64,000 nt of DNA from Enoplolaimus lenunculus (Eukaryota > Nematoda > Enoplea > Enoplida > Thoracostomopsidae): contig JASANG010003360.1 in NCBI GenBank assembly GCA_030248215.1, positions 184,117-248,116 of the forward strand. The letters run 5' to 3'. Position numbers and translations under genes: made by a program. The notes under the pieces are model-generated. The model was given only the letters and a program-made list of their open reading frames with translations. It searched no databases and was not told the origin of the DNA. This document shows positions 1-12,512 of this stretch, piece after piece. Every line of letters starts with the position of its first letter. The stretch's first letter is position 1.

Positions 1-479
1 GTGGTTAAATAAATTCAATTAGTGAGATTGATAATTTTTTCAAAGTTTTAGAAACTCGTATAAATCTAAAAGTTGTGTCTTTGCAGTTTGAAAAAATATC
101 GCTAAATCATCGGTTTCTACCGATCTCGTTTACCAAACACATTTATTCGTTTGAAACGTTATTAATATTGACAGTTAAATATATATATTCAAACTAAAAT
201 CGAAAACCTAAAGATATATATAATAGTTTAATCAGACAATATGTGCAATAAAGACCAAGCAAAGCTATTTGTAGTTAAACTTGGAAAAACTCAAAGCGAT
301 GAAGCGTTTATTTAAATTGTCTAAACGGCTTTTTGAAATAATTTGTCGCTAAATTAGAGTTAATCTGCTGCTTATATTTTGTGGTAGTGACTGAAAGGTA
401 TTGTTTGGGTTGCTATAAGGTATTGATTTACGCAGATCGCAGACGAACCTGAAAGGCTGAATCGAAAGATATATATACA

Positions 480-530
480 TTTATCTATCTATCTATCTAT
501 ATATGTATGTATGTATATATGTATATATAT
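480..530. repeat. ATCT/TATG microsatellite
   Basis: Tetranucleotide tctatctatc and tatgtatg runs pass into TA repeats next to the A-family element at 531. Confidence 0.85.
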
Positions 531-783
531 ACTGTCAAATTCAGTGAGTTGATTTAATCAACTCAGCTAAAGAGTTTGTTATTTCTATTAAATTAAGAAC
601 AGTAAAGATTAACTCACTCTGAGTTGAGTTGATTCCGACTCTGAGTTCAGCTGATTTCGGGTAAGTTGAATAATTAAATGAGATTTAGTTTTATTGACTA
701 AGAATAGTGAGTTGTGAATGTTCTAGCTCAGACTGAGTGATTCAACTCATTCTGAGTTAAAATGAACTCTTTGGAATTTACAA
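531..783. mobile_element. A-family MITE (CACTGTAAA ends), copy 1
   Basis: The ends read actgtcaaattcagtgag and, inverted, a matching ctttggaatttacaat. The interior is built from GAGTTGA / TCAACTC motifs in both directions. It sits between TA-rich microsatellites, so the duplicated target cannot be read. It matches the copies at 7724, 8333, 10039 and 17284. Confidence 0.7.
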
Positions 784-1331
784 TATATATATTTTTATTT
801 ATTTATTTAGTAAAACTTGAACCAAACAGCGTAATCAGGATTTAATTTCGGAAACATATATCTTATATTTTTGAACCTTCGAAATCACCAGGATATTGTA
901 AACCCTGCAAAAGTTCGTTTTTTCTCCCTTTTCAAGATGTTTCCAAAAATCTTATACCCCCGAAACCTCTCGTTTTGTTTACTCTGTATACGCCTATTTT
1001 ATACCATCCATCCTAATGACTTTATAAGTCAAATCACCGTTATTGATATCGAAACCTCAAACCGCTGATCACAAGCCAATAAAAGTGTAATTTTATGCGA
1101 ATCACATAATTTAAAGAAATATATAATTTTCAAAGTAATTTTAAAAATATTCTTTTCGAAATCTGGTTTGAACTTTATAATTAATCGGTTTAGTATTTGT
1201 TTAGTATTTTATGACAAAATTAAAATACATTCACATTTGAGGAACTCAAGCGTAAACACAGGGTTTAACCAGTGAAACCCGTTTGGTTTGTGTTATTTAT
1301 TTAAGCGATTTTGTGTTCGAAATTTTTTCAG

Positions 1332-1384
1332 GATGGAAACGACAAGAATTTTTGCCACAATTCTGCTGCAAATTTTAGAACGAG
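1332..1384 (+). other. Candidate small exon with strong splice signals
   Basis: A 53-nt segment lies between a TTTTTTCAG acceptor ending at 1331 and a GTAAGT donor at 1385, both close to consensus. It contains an ATG at 1333 with an open frame METTRIFATILLQILER that would leave one extra nucleotide. Neither that frame nor the other tested frame joins productively to the exon at 54113. If real it belongs to another transcript or to 5' untranslated sequence. Confidence 0.2.
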
Positions 1385-2047
1385 GTAAGTATGCCCTTAG
1401 AACAGTTTTGTTGTATAAATATACCTGAAATTAAGAGTACTCCACGAGGTTGGCTAGAAAATTAATAATTCTGGTTTGGCATTAATCAATTAAGAATGTG
1501 ATGCAATTTAATACTCATATATGGTTGCCGTGGCACCACAATCTTTAATGCTCACATTTCGAATCTGATGCTAGCACCAGTACAACTTGTACTGGAGGCT
1601 CTTTGCTACTTGAGTAGGGGAACCCATAAAGTGTCCATATTTTTCATTGGTTTTCCCGACGAAGACCAGTTCTTTCATATCAGGTGCGTGCCCGACCCCA
1701 ATGGCTGCCGAGCAAATAATGCCTGGTGGACCGGCAAAAATTTGGGCCGCTCAACAAAATAAAATTATTAGCTATGTATTTTTATTTAAAAATTTAGCGG
1801 TTGACGGATTTACGTTAAATTTTGCCGTGTTAAATTGTTTTTTACAAAACGCAAAACAAGATCTGTAGATAGGAAAAGCGATAGGAAGATATGTCGGCTA
1901 AAATTTTATGAGTGGACCAGAAAAGCTTCCATTTAGGCGCATTAGGATACAATTGCTAGATTCTAGAGACCAAATAAATCTTGTCGGTCACTGCGCCCGC
2001 TAAAAATCCGTTAATTGTGGCGATCCCAGCCTCAAACGAACTGATGG

Positions 2048-2049
<2 letters not shown>

Positions 2050-2120
<71 letters not shown>

Positions 2121-2175
2121 TTATTTATTTATTCTTATATTTATTTATATATAAAGATATATACATATATATCAA
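2050..2175. repeat. (TA)n and (TTTA)n microsatellite
   Basis: About 33 TA repeats are followed by TTTA repeats and further AT-rich DNA. Confidence 0.95.
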
Positions 2176-2924
2176 ATGTACATCGAAATTGATTCTTCAA
2201 CTCACCAGACCGTAATCAACTTGTTTAAAAGTTTGAGTTGAAATCTTTGAGCGAGTTTGAAAGCAAACATCGACTGAAAAAGAGTTAATAAAAGCCTTTT
2301 GTACAATTATTTTACACCGCAAAACTGTCGTATATTAACCTGGGTAAGATGCACTTATATTACCTCGAAATTCAGTATTGTCTCTCGTTAGATTTTTACA
2401 TTAATTTATGCAGCAGCACAAAGGAACATAATAAATCTGAATGAATGTTTTATGGTTGGCTAATTTCAGCTTTCTAAACCTTTACATTTGCATACACTAT
2501 GATGAAGGGTGCTTACAAGTAATCACCTGCCCCTAAATTCTTGGAGATAGGTTAAAACATTTGTGTTTTTTCTATACTGAACATTTGCTGATTCCTATAG
2601 AGAACAAATTATTATTATAAACTTATATTTGGCCGAAATGAAATATTGGCAAAGCCCCTTGTATATATGTCAAAATAAATTTTATTCAAACAATTTTCTA
2701 TACAATAATGGGTTAAAATATTGAGAAAAGTGTCGTGTCTTTGTTTGCAGTTGGTAACCATCATATTAATAATAATTCAGTAGGCTTTGAAAATTAGCTA
2801 TCGCTTTTTTTGCGGTTTAATCTTTTCCACCATTCGGTTTACAAGTTTGCTTGAAATGGTTTTTAGTTTGAACCGTATAAATTCAAAGACGCAGGTAATT
2901 TTAACAAACTAACAGTATTTTATG

Positions 2925-3073
2925 TTAACCCTTTATCACATGAATATTTTCTATTTCCCCTGTGACCTACTTTTAAGCTAGGATTCGAACTCCAGTGACT
3001 GGAGTGGGAGGCGTATACCATCAACACTCAGCTATAGGAGCTTGACGCTGGAGCCCGAGGGCGCTCTCACGTC
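2925..3073 (-). repeat. N-family tRNA-derived repeat, copy 1
   Basis: On the minus strand a tRNA-like segment shows an A-box-like TAGCTGAGTG and a B-box-like GTTCGAATCC. Its tail (minus strand) ends aaatattcatgtgataaagg gttaa. The copy at 42180-42333 shares both the tail and the TCACGTC end, which defines a SINE-like family. It does not fold into a complete cloverleaf by eye. Confidence 0.6.
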
Positions 3074-3639
3074 TTGTAGTGCTTTAGTACTATGTATACG
3101 TGTTGAAATTGTTAAACACGGTGCGTTATATATTATTTAACGTTTATACACTGCGCTGAGTTGGCTATAGGCAACTCAATCTGAGAAGTGGTAAAGCAAT
3201 TACTGGTATATTTCAGTAATTATACAACAGGCGCCTCATTTTGTAACGCCAATGTACGTTTTTCATGACCTCCTCTGATCATTCCACACTTAAAATTTCA
3301 ATGTTTGAAAAATTCGATTTTTTAAAGTTTACTCAGTATATTAAGCTTCGCCTAATGGTATATAACTATGTCAATTTCAAGAGTTGTTCTTTGTAACCGA
3401 AGCGTGGGGGTCATTCTGTAACGTAGGAAAGGCTGCCATTTTCGAATACCCGGGGGATATTTTGAAATTACCAGGGATATTTTAGAAAGCACGAGGGGCC
3501 CAAATGTAAGGAGCGATATAAAATGGAGCATTGACCCCTTGCTTACGCTCACCCTGAGGCTTCAATAATGAAATTGGCAAAGATAACTCTGTGCTAAGCG
3601 ACGCAAAACAAACCTGTAACTTAGGTATCATTTTGCTTA

Positions 3640-4065
3640 CTGTAGTGGCCCGAATAATAGGGGGACTGATATTTATTTGGCCGTTTTTGAGGGAACCCCT
3701 ACGTTATTCGGTTACTGACAGTTGTTTATTTTTAACCCGCCCTCTGCTACCTTTCGTTATTGCTATATAATGGGTTTTGCATCTATTCGTTTAATAAAAC
3801 GTTCATTTGTCTTGCATCAGAAGCTTGAGCGATAATGCAAGGTTATACTTAGGCGCATACTTTCAAAACTTTAGTATGCTATAAAGTTCCGAACTCAACT
3901 TCATTTGGACCTGGAAGTATTTACGCTCTAAAATTAAGGATAATGTACATTATTTATAAACACTAATTAGAGCTTAAGGACTCTTATTTGGGATACGGAC
4001 TCCTACTTATTGGTATTCAAAATGGACGCCCCATCTTAGCAGCCCTCTCATTCGGGTCACAACAG
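3640..4065. mobile_element. H-family inverted-repeat element, long copy
   Basis: The ends are ctgtagtggcccgaataata and, inverted, ctcattcgggtcacaacag, with TA on both outer sides. The interior stretch around 3885-3935 (ccgaactcaacttcatttgg) also occurs in the shorter copy at 13611-13750. It has no coding frame. Confidence 0.7.
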
Positions 4066-4553
4066 TACATTTACATTTAGGGCTTAGGAGCAGGCACCAA
4101 AATTTTTAACGTATTCTCCTCTGTTATTAAATTTCACTAAAAACTTAAACCATCATAAATAAAAAAGGGACTCAAATACAAAGGTTTATCCGTCACCAAA
4201 TGACAATACGACCATTCTGTTTTAAACTGTCAAAATTGGCTGCATTCGTTTTCAAATTCTAAATTTGTTATTCAAACTTAAAATAATTTCTCTATCATCA
4301 ATCAGGTTAAAAAACTCCTAACGCTTGACACGTATTTTAATCATTTTTTTACCTTTATTTGCACTTTATTTTTTTGACAATTTATCATTATATATTTTGC
4401 TATTGTGTTTGGAGCTATTTTTTTGTACTTTAATATATTTAATATTAATGTTAAACATTAATATTTTACCTAAACAAACGCTGTCAATCAACGCTTTATT
4501 GAGGTAGCAAATCATCGGTCAAAAATGTGTTATGGGAAAATTAATTTTTTTAT

Positions 4554-4731
4554 GGCCCATGTTACTTTAAGGGGCGTCCAAGGTTCCTGGTGGGTCTATA
4601 AAACAGTAGGTTAAGATTCTAGATTTACATATTTTTGCTTAGGCTTAGGCTTAGGCTTAGGAACTCATTTTGCAACGCTTAGGCTTAGGCTTAGGAATAC
4701 GCTTAATTTGCTGTTACGCCCCTTAAAGTTA
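4554..4731. mobile_element. B-family MITE (TTAGGC core), copy 1
   Basis: The left end is ggcccatgttactttaaggg and the right end is acgccccttaaagttat. The right terminus lacks the final ATTGGCC. The inside holds two tracts of (GCTTAG)n hexamers separated by gaactcattttgcaac. Confidence 0.8.
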
Positions 4732-5065
4732 TTAATATTCAAAATCAAAATTGTCGTAAGAATTTTGAAATCTCGCTGAAAATTGTAAATTTTTTTCGAA
4801 AACTCTCGGACCATTTTTCTGGTTGAATTAAAATAATTTAGGTTAACCGTCAAAAAAGTTAATGTTAACCAGGGTAAAATTGAACCTAAAATTTTGACCG
4901 ATTATGGTTTATCAATTCTACCCGCCTATGCAGGAACGTTTACAAGCCGAGAGATAGGAAGGATATATCAACTCCCGAAATTTCTAGAGACACTAAAACT
5001 CGCTTTAAACCTGTTTTAGAATATCGTTTTAGGGAACTTAAGTTTTGTAGTACCTGGAAAAGTTT

Positions 5066-5148
5066 TCCTCCGGCTTAGGCTTAAACAAAGTGTTAGACAC
5101 ATAGGCTTAGGCTTAGGAATATGTTTATCCAACAGTTACGGCCCTCAA
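5066..5148. repeat. TTAGGC-core fragment
   Basis: It contains ggcttaggcttaggaatatg and a right-end-like cagttacggccctcaa but no left terminus. It is a remnant of the B/C/D superfamily. A weaker remnant lies at about 5628-5735 (gcctatgcctaaatc). Confidence 0.55.
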
Positions 5149-5473
5149 CTATACATTCATTGTTTTGGGGGCGGACACGTATACACTGCGGACGGACCTG
5201 AAACGTGCCGTTTAAGAAGTTTTGTTTTATATGATTACACCCACACAAAGTAAAATTCTGACTACGACTCTGGAAACGTATTATTTTTGCGTTCAAATTC
5301 TGCAAATGTACCACGTTCTTCAATCGTTGCAGTACAAGCGAATTTCAACAGAAACTTGTGTAGTCATTAGGTTGAATTAGAGAATTGGCAATTTAAGGAA
5401 CATCACGCGGAATATAGGATCCTTCTGTACAATTCTTCTTTGTGTCAAAAATACAATGCGCTTTTCGGCTTTA

Positions 5474-5572
5474 TATATGTATATGTATATATTATATATA
5501 TATTTATTTATTTATTTATTTATGCATATATATGTATATATTTATATATATTTATATATAGAAAATGTCCTT
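5474..5572. repeat. AT-rich microsatellite (ATTT and TATA runs)
   Basis: Mixed tatatatg, ttatttatttat and tatatat runs. The small open frames here are artefacts of the repeat. Confidence 0.85.
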
Positions 5573-6204
5573 TGATCGACACTAAAAAACGTTTACTTCA
5601 CAACTGTTTAATTGTGGTGATTTTTCACTTTCAACAGGTTCAGGCTTTGGGCTTGGGAAACGCTCACGCAAACCTGGTCTGAGCCTAAATTTTTCTCTAC
5701 GTCTTTCGTTACCTTAGCCTATGCCTAAATCTTAACTTGAAATGTAAGAGGATGACTGTACAAGACACTAAAATTGCATTTTGACACGATTACTGATTAA
5801 ATGCAACAAAGCTTTCCGCTTACAGATACTGCCTGAACCCTGCAGCTGTTTTTGGGCACTGACGAAAGTTTAATTTCATACAAGTACTACACTATTGTAT
5901 ACGATCACAATTTTGCAAATTCTAAAAATCCATTTCCGTCACCTGTCATACTCAGACTTGAAAATTATGCAAAATTTTATACCAAAAAAAGCTGTCGCAA
6001 ATGAAATGAGTTAAAAATTTATTTAAAATTATCAAACTGATAATGGTTTGATTTACGAGGTTATTTAAGTACTGTGATCGTGTTAATATTAACCAGTTTG
6101 AAATTTAGTCTTAATTAGTTAAATTTCAGAGTTTACCAAATATACCCCACAAGTATGGGCAAAATTGAAGATGTTCAGTGTGGCTATTTTTGCGACCGGA
6201 GATT

Positions 6205-6806
6205 TAGGGTTGCGCTATACTTGACTATGCCGAACCAAAAATATAAACAAAATCTATTTGCTAGCGTCGGTGGCACGCGTCGGCGTGCGGCAATTGAGAA
6301 TAGCGTAAACCTTACTGAGAAAAACGCAAAAAAGTAAATGAAAACTGTTGCTTGCGAAAGGTTATTGAGTAAAAAATTGTTCATTTTTTTGCAAAATACC
6401 GCAAAAATAAACAATATATGAAGAGCAACAGTAAGGGTTGCGCTGTACGTTTTTGACGTGCCGCGCCATCCGGCGTCGTCTGTCACCCGCACGGTACCGT
6501 CCGGTGCCGTTCGTCACCAGCACGGTACCGTCCGTCCCCTGTACAACACCGTCCGTCACCGTGCGGCGTCGTCCGTTACCGTGCGGCGCCGTCCGTCAAC
6601 CATACAGCACCGTCCGTCACCGTGCGGCGTCGTCCGCTACCGTGCGGCGCCGTCCGTCACCGTACGGCGTCGTCCGTGAACGTTCATTATCGTGCGCAAA
6701 TAACTTACGTACAATAACGAATGATGACGGTCGGTGCTGGACGGCGCCGGACGAGTGACGTACGGAGACGGACCGCGTCGGACGTCAAGTATAGTGCACC
6801 CCTAAG
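6205..6806. mobile_element. GC-rich inverted-repeat element with internal minisatellite
   Basis: Left end tagggttgcgctatacttga (6205), right end, inverted, tcaagtatagtgcaccccta (6785-6804). A second internal copy of the left end (taagggttgcgctgtacgtt) begins at 6432, so a complete unit may be 6432-6806 joined to a truncated one. Between them, about 6470-6680 is a GC-rich array of roughly 20-bp units of the type cgtccgtcaccgtgcggcgc. The composition is far from the genomic average. Confidence 0.7.
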
Positions 6807-7319
6807 AATACACTCTCAGCCTGGGCTTAAACCTATCCCTATACCTGAGCAGAAAAATTTATCTAAAATACCGTTTTAAAACCGAAAATACCATCTATGA
6901 AGCGTTTATAATTAAACTCTGATTGCGACCCGTTAATTTCATTGGTACACCTTAAACCAGTGTAAACTAGTACCAGGTGTGGTCCATACGTCAGTCAAAA
7001 ATCAAAAACGACAACACTTAATGTGACACGCTTGACGGGCAAAAAATAGAATACCAAAAAATACACAAATTTTTTTGACGCCATCGTACTCAATTATGCT
7101 TTAATTTTTAATTTGACAATAATTAAATTAACGATTGGTGAAAATTTTAAAATTTATCATTTGAGTTTGTGTCAAATCTGACACCTGCTTTCGAGGTAAT
7201 CGTTTCTGAACCAACGTTGTCATCTGAGTGTGAGGTAAACAGTGTGGCGACAAATTTTACACGCATCGGTCAGGCTGATTGTGCAAAAAACAGCCCACGC
7301 GGACCATCGACTACGAGCA

Positions 7320-7460
7320 AAAATACAATATTTAGCACACCGAACAGACACAAAAACGAAACATTTGGGTATTTTAGCATAAAAATTGCGTTTGGCGTCT
7401 TGCTCGTTTCGCTTGAGACGTTTTCGAACCATTACACGTTTACCAAATCTCATTAAAAAT
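7320..7460 (+). repeat. K-family dispersed repeat
   Basis: It shares taaaaattgcgtttggcgtc and ttgctcgtttcgcttg with copies at 13755, 23339 (reverse), 34505 and 60455. Ends are not clear here. Confidence 0.5.
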
Positions 7461-7723
7461 TCGTGGGTCGGCCCGCGGTATGCACAATAAGTAGATGCTA
7501 CTAAATTTTTCTTTCTAGCATCAAACGTAAGTTAAGCTGCCTGAGCAGAGTAAAACTGAAAACCTATCTTCAAATTAAGGTCTGTTCTTGTGGTTTTTTA
7601 AGCACAATTGCTAAGATATTTCAACCAACGACGAATTAAATTCAACTACAACGGCAATTTTATTCGCAAAATTAATTACGAAAGGTATAAACTACGCATC
7701 TGCAGTACGAACTTAACCAGCTA

Positions 7724-7975
7724 CACTGTAAATTCCAATGAGTTGAACAATAAACTTAGTTAGCGAGTTAGTTATGTCTGAGTTATTAACAATAAGCTTT
7801 AACTCACTTTGAGTTGAGTTGATTTTCGCTCTCAGTTGATATGATTCCAGGCGAGCTGATCAGTTAACTCCGATTGAGTTGAATAAACTCACAGATCTGA
7901 GTTCTGATAGTCTTAACTCAGACTGAGTAATTCAACTCACTCTAAGTTAAAATCAACTCACTGCAATTTACAGTG
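7724..7975. mobile_element. A-family MITE, copy 2
   Basis: This copy begins cactgtaaattccaatgagt and ends with the inverted form, cagtg. TA dinucleotides flank both sides, consistent with a TA target duplication. The interior carries many GAGTTGA and TCAACTC motifs and no open frame. Confidence 0.8.
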
Positions 7976-8332
7976 TAAGTAATATTTCGAAGCATGACAC
8001 TCAAAGTCTGGCAGGTCCTCCAGCTGCGTGCTCCAACTGACCATTAATATTTTTGCCGATTTGGACTGCTGAATTTATGCCAGCAGGATTTTTAACTTTC
8101 TTTCGGTTCTCATCAATGGAGAATCCACCATTTGTCGGTAAAAGTGAATATTTTTTGTTTTGAAATTTTACAATTTTTAAAACGCGTTCATAGTAAAACT
8201 TTTAAAATATTTTAAAATTTATAAGTTGCACTAAAATCGCAGAACATTCGAAGCCAAATTACTCATCTTTGCAACTTAAGCAGCGATTAATTGGTACAAT
8301 TTCAACACGATGACAGTTGATTTAGACTTATA

Positions 8333-8610
8333 CACTGTAAATTTCAGTCAGTTGAGTTTAACTCAGAATGAGTTGAATCGCTCAGTCTGAGTTAGGAGTA
8401 TATATCAGAACTCAGTTTTTGAGATGATTCAATGCATTATGAGTTAATAAACCAACTCATCCAGAGTCAACTCAACTCAGAGTGAGAATCAAGTCAACTC
8501 AGAGGTGAGAATCAACTCTAGTCAGAGTGAGTTAATGTTTACTGATATTAATTCAGAAATAACCAACTCGGTACCTGAATAGATTAAACAGCTCATTGCA
8601 ATTTACAATG
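8333..8610. mobile_element. A-family MITE, copy 3
   Basis: It starts cactgtaaatttcagtcagt and ends atttacaatg, with TA on both sides. It lies 357 bp from copy 2 and shares its repeated GAGTTGA motif grammar. Confidence 0.8.
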
Positions 8611-9959
8611 TACTTTTGATCATTTCAGATGTTTAGCTTACGTTTTAAGATTGAAATAAAGCTTGCGTTTACTCTAAAACTTAGCATTGTGACCAGATTT
8701 AATATTAATTTGAGAATTAAGATTAAAACATTCTAACGCATCACAAGATGTCACGCGCTTGTCAGTATAACATTTGTGAGCGCAACGAAATCCACATTGA
8801 CGGGCAACTCTATGCTTAGCCATCTGTTTTATGTTGGCTTGATATGGCTAAATTTGGCCAAATTTTAATCCGAGACTTTACCGTCGTGTAAGCAAATATG
8901 TTAAAATTTAAACTAATTCCATTCGGTGAATCTTAATTATATAAAATTAATCAAAAATTTTACGCTAAGTTGCACGGCCAGTTATAGATTTTAAATTTTG
9001 ATGCCCTGAACATCGGCGATCTGTTTGATATCTTTACACTGATATTTGCGTTAAGCCTTACGCAGGGGTGTAGCAGATTTTAACAAAATTTCGAAGAAAG
9101 ACTATAGAACCATACCGTTGGAAATTGTTGCAAAAAACGGTGGGTCATCCCTGACAACCCCTTGCTAAACGCTTGAACCGGTACATTTTTCTTGGTTTCC
9201 TCCAATGCCTGGTCTTATGATAGTCACGCGGTTGTATGAGGTTTTGGCCAAACTTAGCGTATTTGTTTCAAGTTATGGGGTCAAGATACGAGAAAGCTTT
9301 ACTTGCGATGCAGATAATTTGAAGTTTGCTGGCAGTAAATTGGTGGTTCAAACGGTTTCTGCCAGTATTCAAACCAGTTATCGTATTAACTTTCGAGGGG
9401 AGAAAAGATACGTAATTTCCGAATATCTTTAATAAATTTATTTCACTTTTAGCTAATAAAACTAAATGGTAACTTAAACAAACATGCACTATATATACAT
9501 ATATATACACGTTATATATACATATATAAACACGTTGGTATATAATGTACGTTGATATATAATTGCAACACCATGCACTGCAAGCTAGTAAATCAAGCTT
9601 AGAATTTAATTTAACAAGCCGCTATCTTGAGGTCTGGCTTATGTTTAAAAGTTAAAATTAATAAGCAATGTAATATGACACTTGGCGCTGAGGATGCGTT
9701 TAATTTGTGGACCACATGTTTTTGCAATTGATAGGATATGTAAACTTTTGACCCATTTGTTACACTTTACAGACTGAAATACCAGCATCGCAGTACGATT
9801 AATAATTATTAAAACAGACCCGGTGGGCAATTATCGTAATTTAAAGCACATCAGGGAGGAAGCTGCTAAGTTTTTAAGGCAGGTCAGGGTTCTAAGTTTT
9901 AGCTTTTGAACACATTCTGCCGCAGCAGTTCGCAAAATTTTCCGATTTTGCAATGCCTT

Positions 9960-10028
9960 AAGCTTCAGATTAGGCTTAGGTTTAGTTTTAAGCTTAAGCT
10001 TAGGTCAAGAATTCAGCTTAAACTTACT
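9960..10028. repeat. TTAGGC-core fragment
   Basis: Hexamer-like tracts (gattaggcttaggtttag and gcttaagcttaggtc) appear without clear termini, just left of the A-family element at 10039. Confidence 0.5.
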
Positions 10029-10038
10029 TAGGCGTATA

Positions 10039-10229
10039 CACTGTAAATTTCAGTGGAATGATTTTAACTCAGTATGAGTTGAATCCACTCAGATGTCTGA
10101 CTTAGATCGTTCAGAACTCAGAATTCTGAATTAGATAGAACTCATTCTGAATTACTCACAAAGAAACTGATATAACTATTAATTTTATATCCGAGTTCAT
10201 TAATAATTAACTCATCGAAATTTACTGTG
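10039..10229. mobile_element. A-family MITE, copy 4 (short)
   Basis: It starts cactgtaaatttcagtggaa and ends tttactgtg, with TA flanks. At 191 bp it is a shortened derivative that keeps both ends. It abuts a TTAGGC-core fragment at 9960-10028. Confidence 0.75.
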
Positions 10230-11626
10230 TACGCTTGTAAAGGAAAGCGTTCAAGAGCCTTAATTGTATTAAAGCCTGTTATATGTTGTATTAATTTTTG
10301 TTTCAGTCGGTTAATATTAAGAAATTTGACACTTAAAAGTATTTGAAATTTAGCGCAGTCAAAGCGGCCAACAAAGTTGTGGTGTGCTATTGTAATTTTA
10401 TATCGAAATAAACAAAAACATAAATCAAAAGTGTAACATTTGATATTTAATTTTATAAATTTACGAAGGAACCAAACGGTTTGTATATACTTTCGGCTTT
10501 GGTAGCCGGAACCTATTAATTGAGCCTAATTATAAACAATACAGACACAACAAAGCCAACACAACACAACCTAGGCTAAGCAAAATGTCAACATGGTATG
10601 CGATGAATCGCGCAACCTAGAATAATTTCTTTGGGAATAGCAAAATATTTAGGCAATCGTGCCTCCTGGCTTACTTTCTGGTTATCAGAGGTACAACCGG
10701 AGATCGCGTCTTCGGCTCCGGCTGGGGCAAAAACTATGGTTGGTTATGGGCCCAAATACAGTAGTAAGTTTTGAAATCAAAAAGTTTAAAATTTCAACGT
10801 AGTCTGTTTTGATTGCTCTCACAGTAGCTGAAAGAATTATTTAATCTGTGAACAATCATAAATGTTTGAAAAAATCAAACTTTCGTACCCGTTTGAACTG
10901 CTTTTTCTTTAAAGTTACAATTTCAATTTCAAAATTAAAGTTAAAATTTCAATTTCAAAATCCATAACATTTCGCTATTTCCACGGACATCATCGTAACT
11001 GGTTAAGATGGGATCAAAACTTTACAGGGTTAAGCTATTTAATATTGATGATGCTTAAACCAAACAACTTCACACATTTTATTTTTTTCGCTTCAAGTAC
11101 ACATTATCTTTAATGACATCGAGCTCAAAACCTGGTTTTATTATCGCCATTGATCAAAAGTATTCTTTTACCTGTGGTGCAACGCAACCACCCCCCACTC
11201 CTCCCGACCCCCACCTTTATTCCACCCATGCGATATGTTTATAAATTGCGTTGAATATCGCTAAAATCTTACCAATAAAATTTGGCAAAATTTACACCTA
11301 CATTTGGGTTTTACCATTAATTTTTTAAGTATTAATAGTGGTATCGTTGAGATAATATTACAAGCAAAGTGAACGAAATACGTTTCGATCAAGTTTACTA
11401 TTGATTATGGAATTTTTCTACACTAAGGCAAAGTTCGAAAATATTGTTTGGTTCGTTTTAGATTCATTTAAATTTTCAAATATTGGCTTATGTATAGAAT
11501 ACGGCTGTAACAGTAGCATTAGCATAATGCTAAGACTCTAGCCGAAGCGTATTAAAAGCGGGCTTATACGTAAGTCTGAGCCGAAGCGTAAGCAAAAAAA
11601 AGCCGCATGGTGCCTATAACTTTTTT

Positions 11627-11672
11627 TAACTTTCCGGTTCCGGTATTTTATAGTACCGGTTGCACACTGATC
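11627..11672. repeat. CCGG-rich repeat end
   Basis: The motif tttccggttccggtatttta and accggttgcacactg recurs at 18842-18927 and 31497-31567 with the ending CCGTTTGCACCCTG or CCGGTTGCACCCTG. It is probably the terminus of another non-autonomous element. Confidence 0.4.
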
Positions 11673-12314
11673 CCACCGAACAGTGCAACTCCGTTTATAT
11701 CAGGGGTGAGGCGTGAATATGCTTGGCAGCTTACACCCCCTAGTATTACAGACTAATTAATATATGTTCTCCGATATTTAAATATCAAAGACAAAGAAAG
11801 TCAAATATTTAACCAAATTTACACTGCAATAACTACCAGACAATCACGAGGGTTAGGTTACACATACTACCCACAACGACGGGGGGGGGGGTAAAATTTG
11901 AAGCAAATGAACGATATAATTAATATCTAATCAGCTGAGATGAGACACAGGGCGGCGTTTTGGATACGGGTAGCTATGTAATTAGGCGTTTGTTTACTAA
12001 GAAATGCAATTAGCCTGGATAGCGGAATTATGTTACAATTTATTCACGTTGAATACAGGTGCAGTAGTGATATTTTGGTCACATATGCATATTGGTTTTG
12101 GGTTTTAGTTTGTGTTCAGAATAGCAATTTTAATTTTTAAATATGAACAATTAAAATTTGGCTGAAAATTAATTAAAGTTAAAGTTGTCGAACGCATTTG
12201 ATTTTAGAGAAAATATTTCAAGAATCGCTGAAGTTTAATTGTACAATGCAAGCGTCGGGTCAAAAACTTTGCTCGAGAGTGCAAAAAAGATCGCAAAGTG
12301 TTTACGAGCATGGT

Positions 12315-12512
12315 GGTGCATGTATAGAACAGGGCTGGATCGTTTTCCGGCGGGGCTGTAATAGAGTCAGTTTTAGCTTTAGATTAAATGTTTTGCTTAG
12401 GCTTAGGCTTAGGAACACGCTAATCCTTACGTTTAGGCTTACATTATAGCTTAGGCTTAGCCTTACGAATATGGTTATATCTACTGATCCGGCCCTGTTC
12501 TATACATTGGTC
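12315..12512. mobile_element. D-family MITE (TTAGGC core)
   Basis: The ends atgtatagaacagggctgga and tccggccctgttctatacat are inverted repeats. The interior holds cttaggcttaggcttagg-type tracts. The immediate flanks (gcatggtg and gcaaggtt) agree at 6 of 8 positions. Confidence 0.8.

Larger units (their letters stand above)
784..2924. other. Non-coding stretch
   Basis: Apart from the candidate small exon at 1332 and the TA microsatellite at 2050, the only structure noticed is a perfect 19-bp hairpin motif ccagtacaacttgtactgg at 1577-1595. Short open frames around 1568-1868 show no protein-like character. Confidence 0.5.
3074..6204. other. Non-coding stretch between dated elements
   Basis: It holds the H, B and TTAGGC pieces listed separately. 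I see nothing else in 3074-3639, 4066-4553 or 5740-6204. Confidence 0.5.
8611..12314. other. Non-coding stretch
   Basis: Contains the A element at 10039, a TA microsatellite near 9488-9545, a diverged TTAGGC-like patch near 11500-11605 and a run of ten G at 11881. No gene or RNA was recognised. Confidence 0.5.

Noticed and set aside
6438-6758. Arg/Pro/Val-rich open frames on both strands
   Set aside because: They arise from the GC-rich 20-bp repeat, which lacks stop codons in several frames.
7169-7456. 95-codon plus-strand frame
   Set aside because: About half overlaps a K-family repeat and the opposite strand is equally open.
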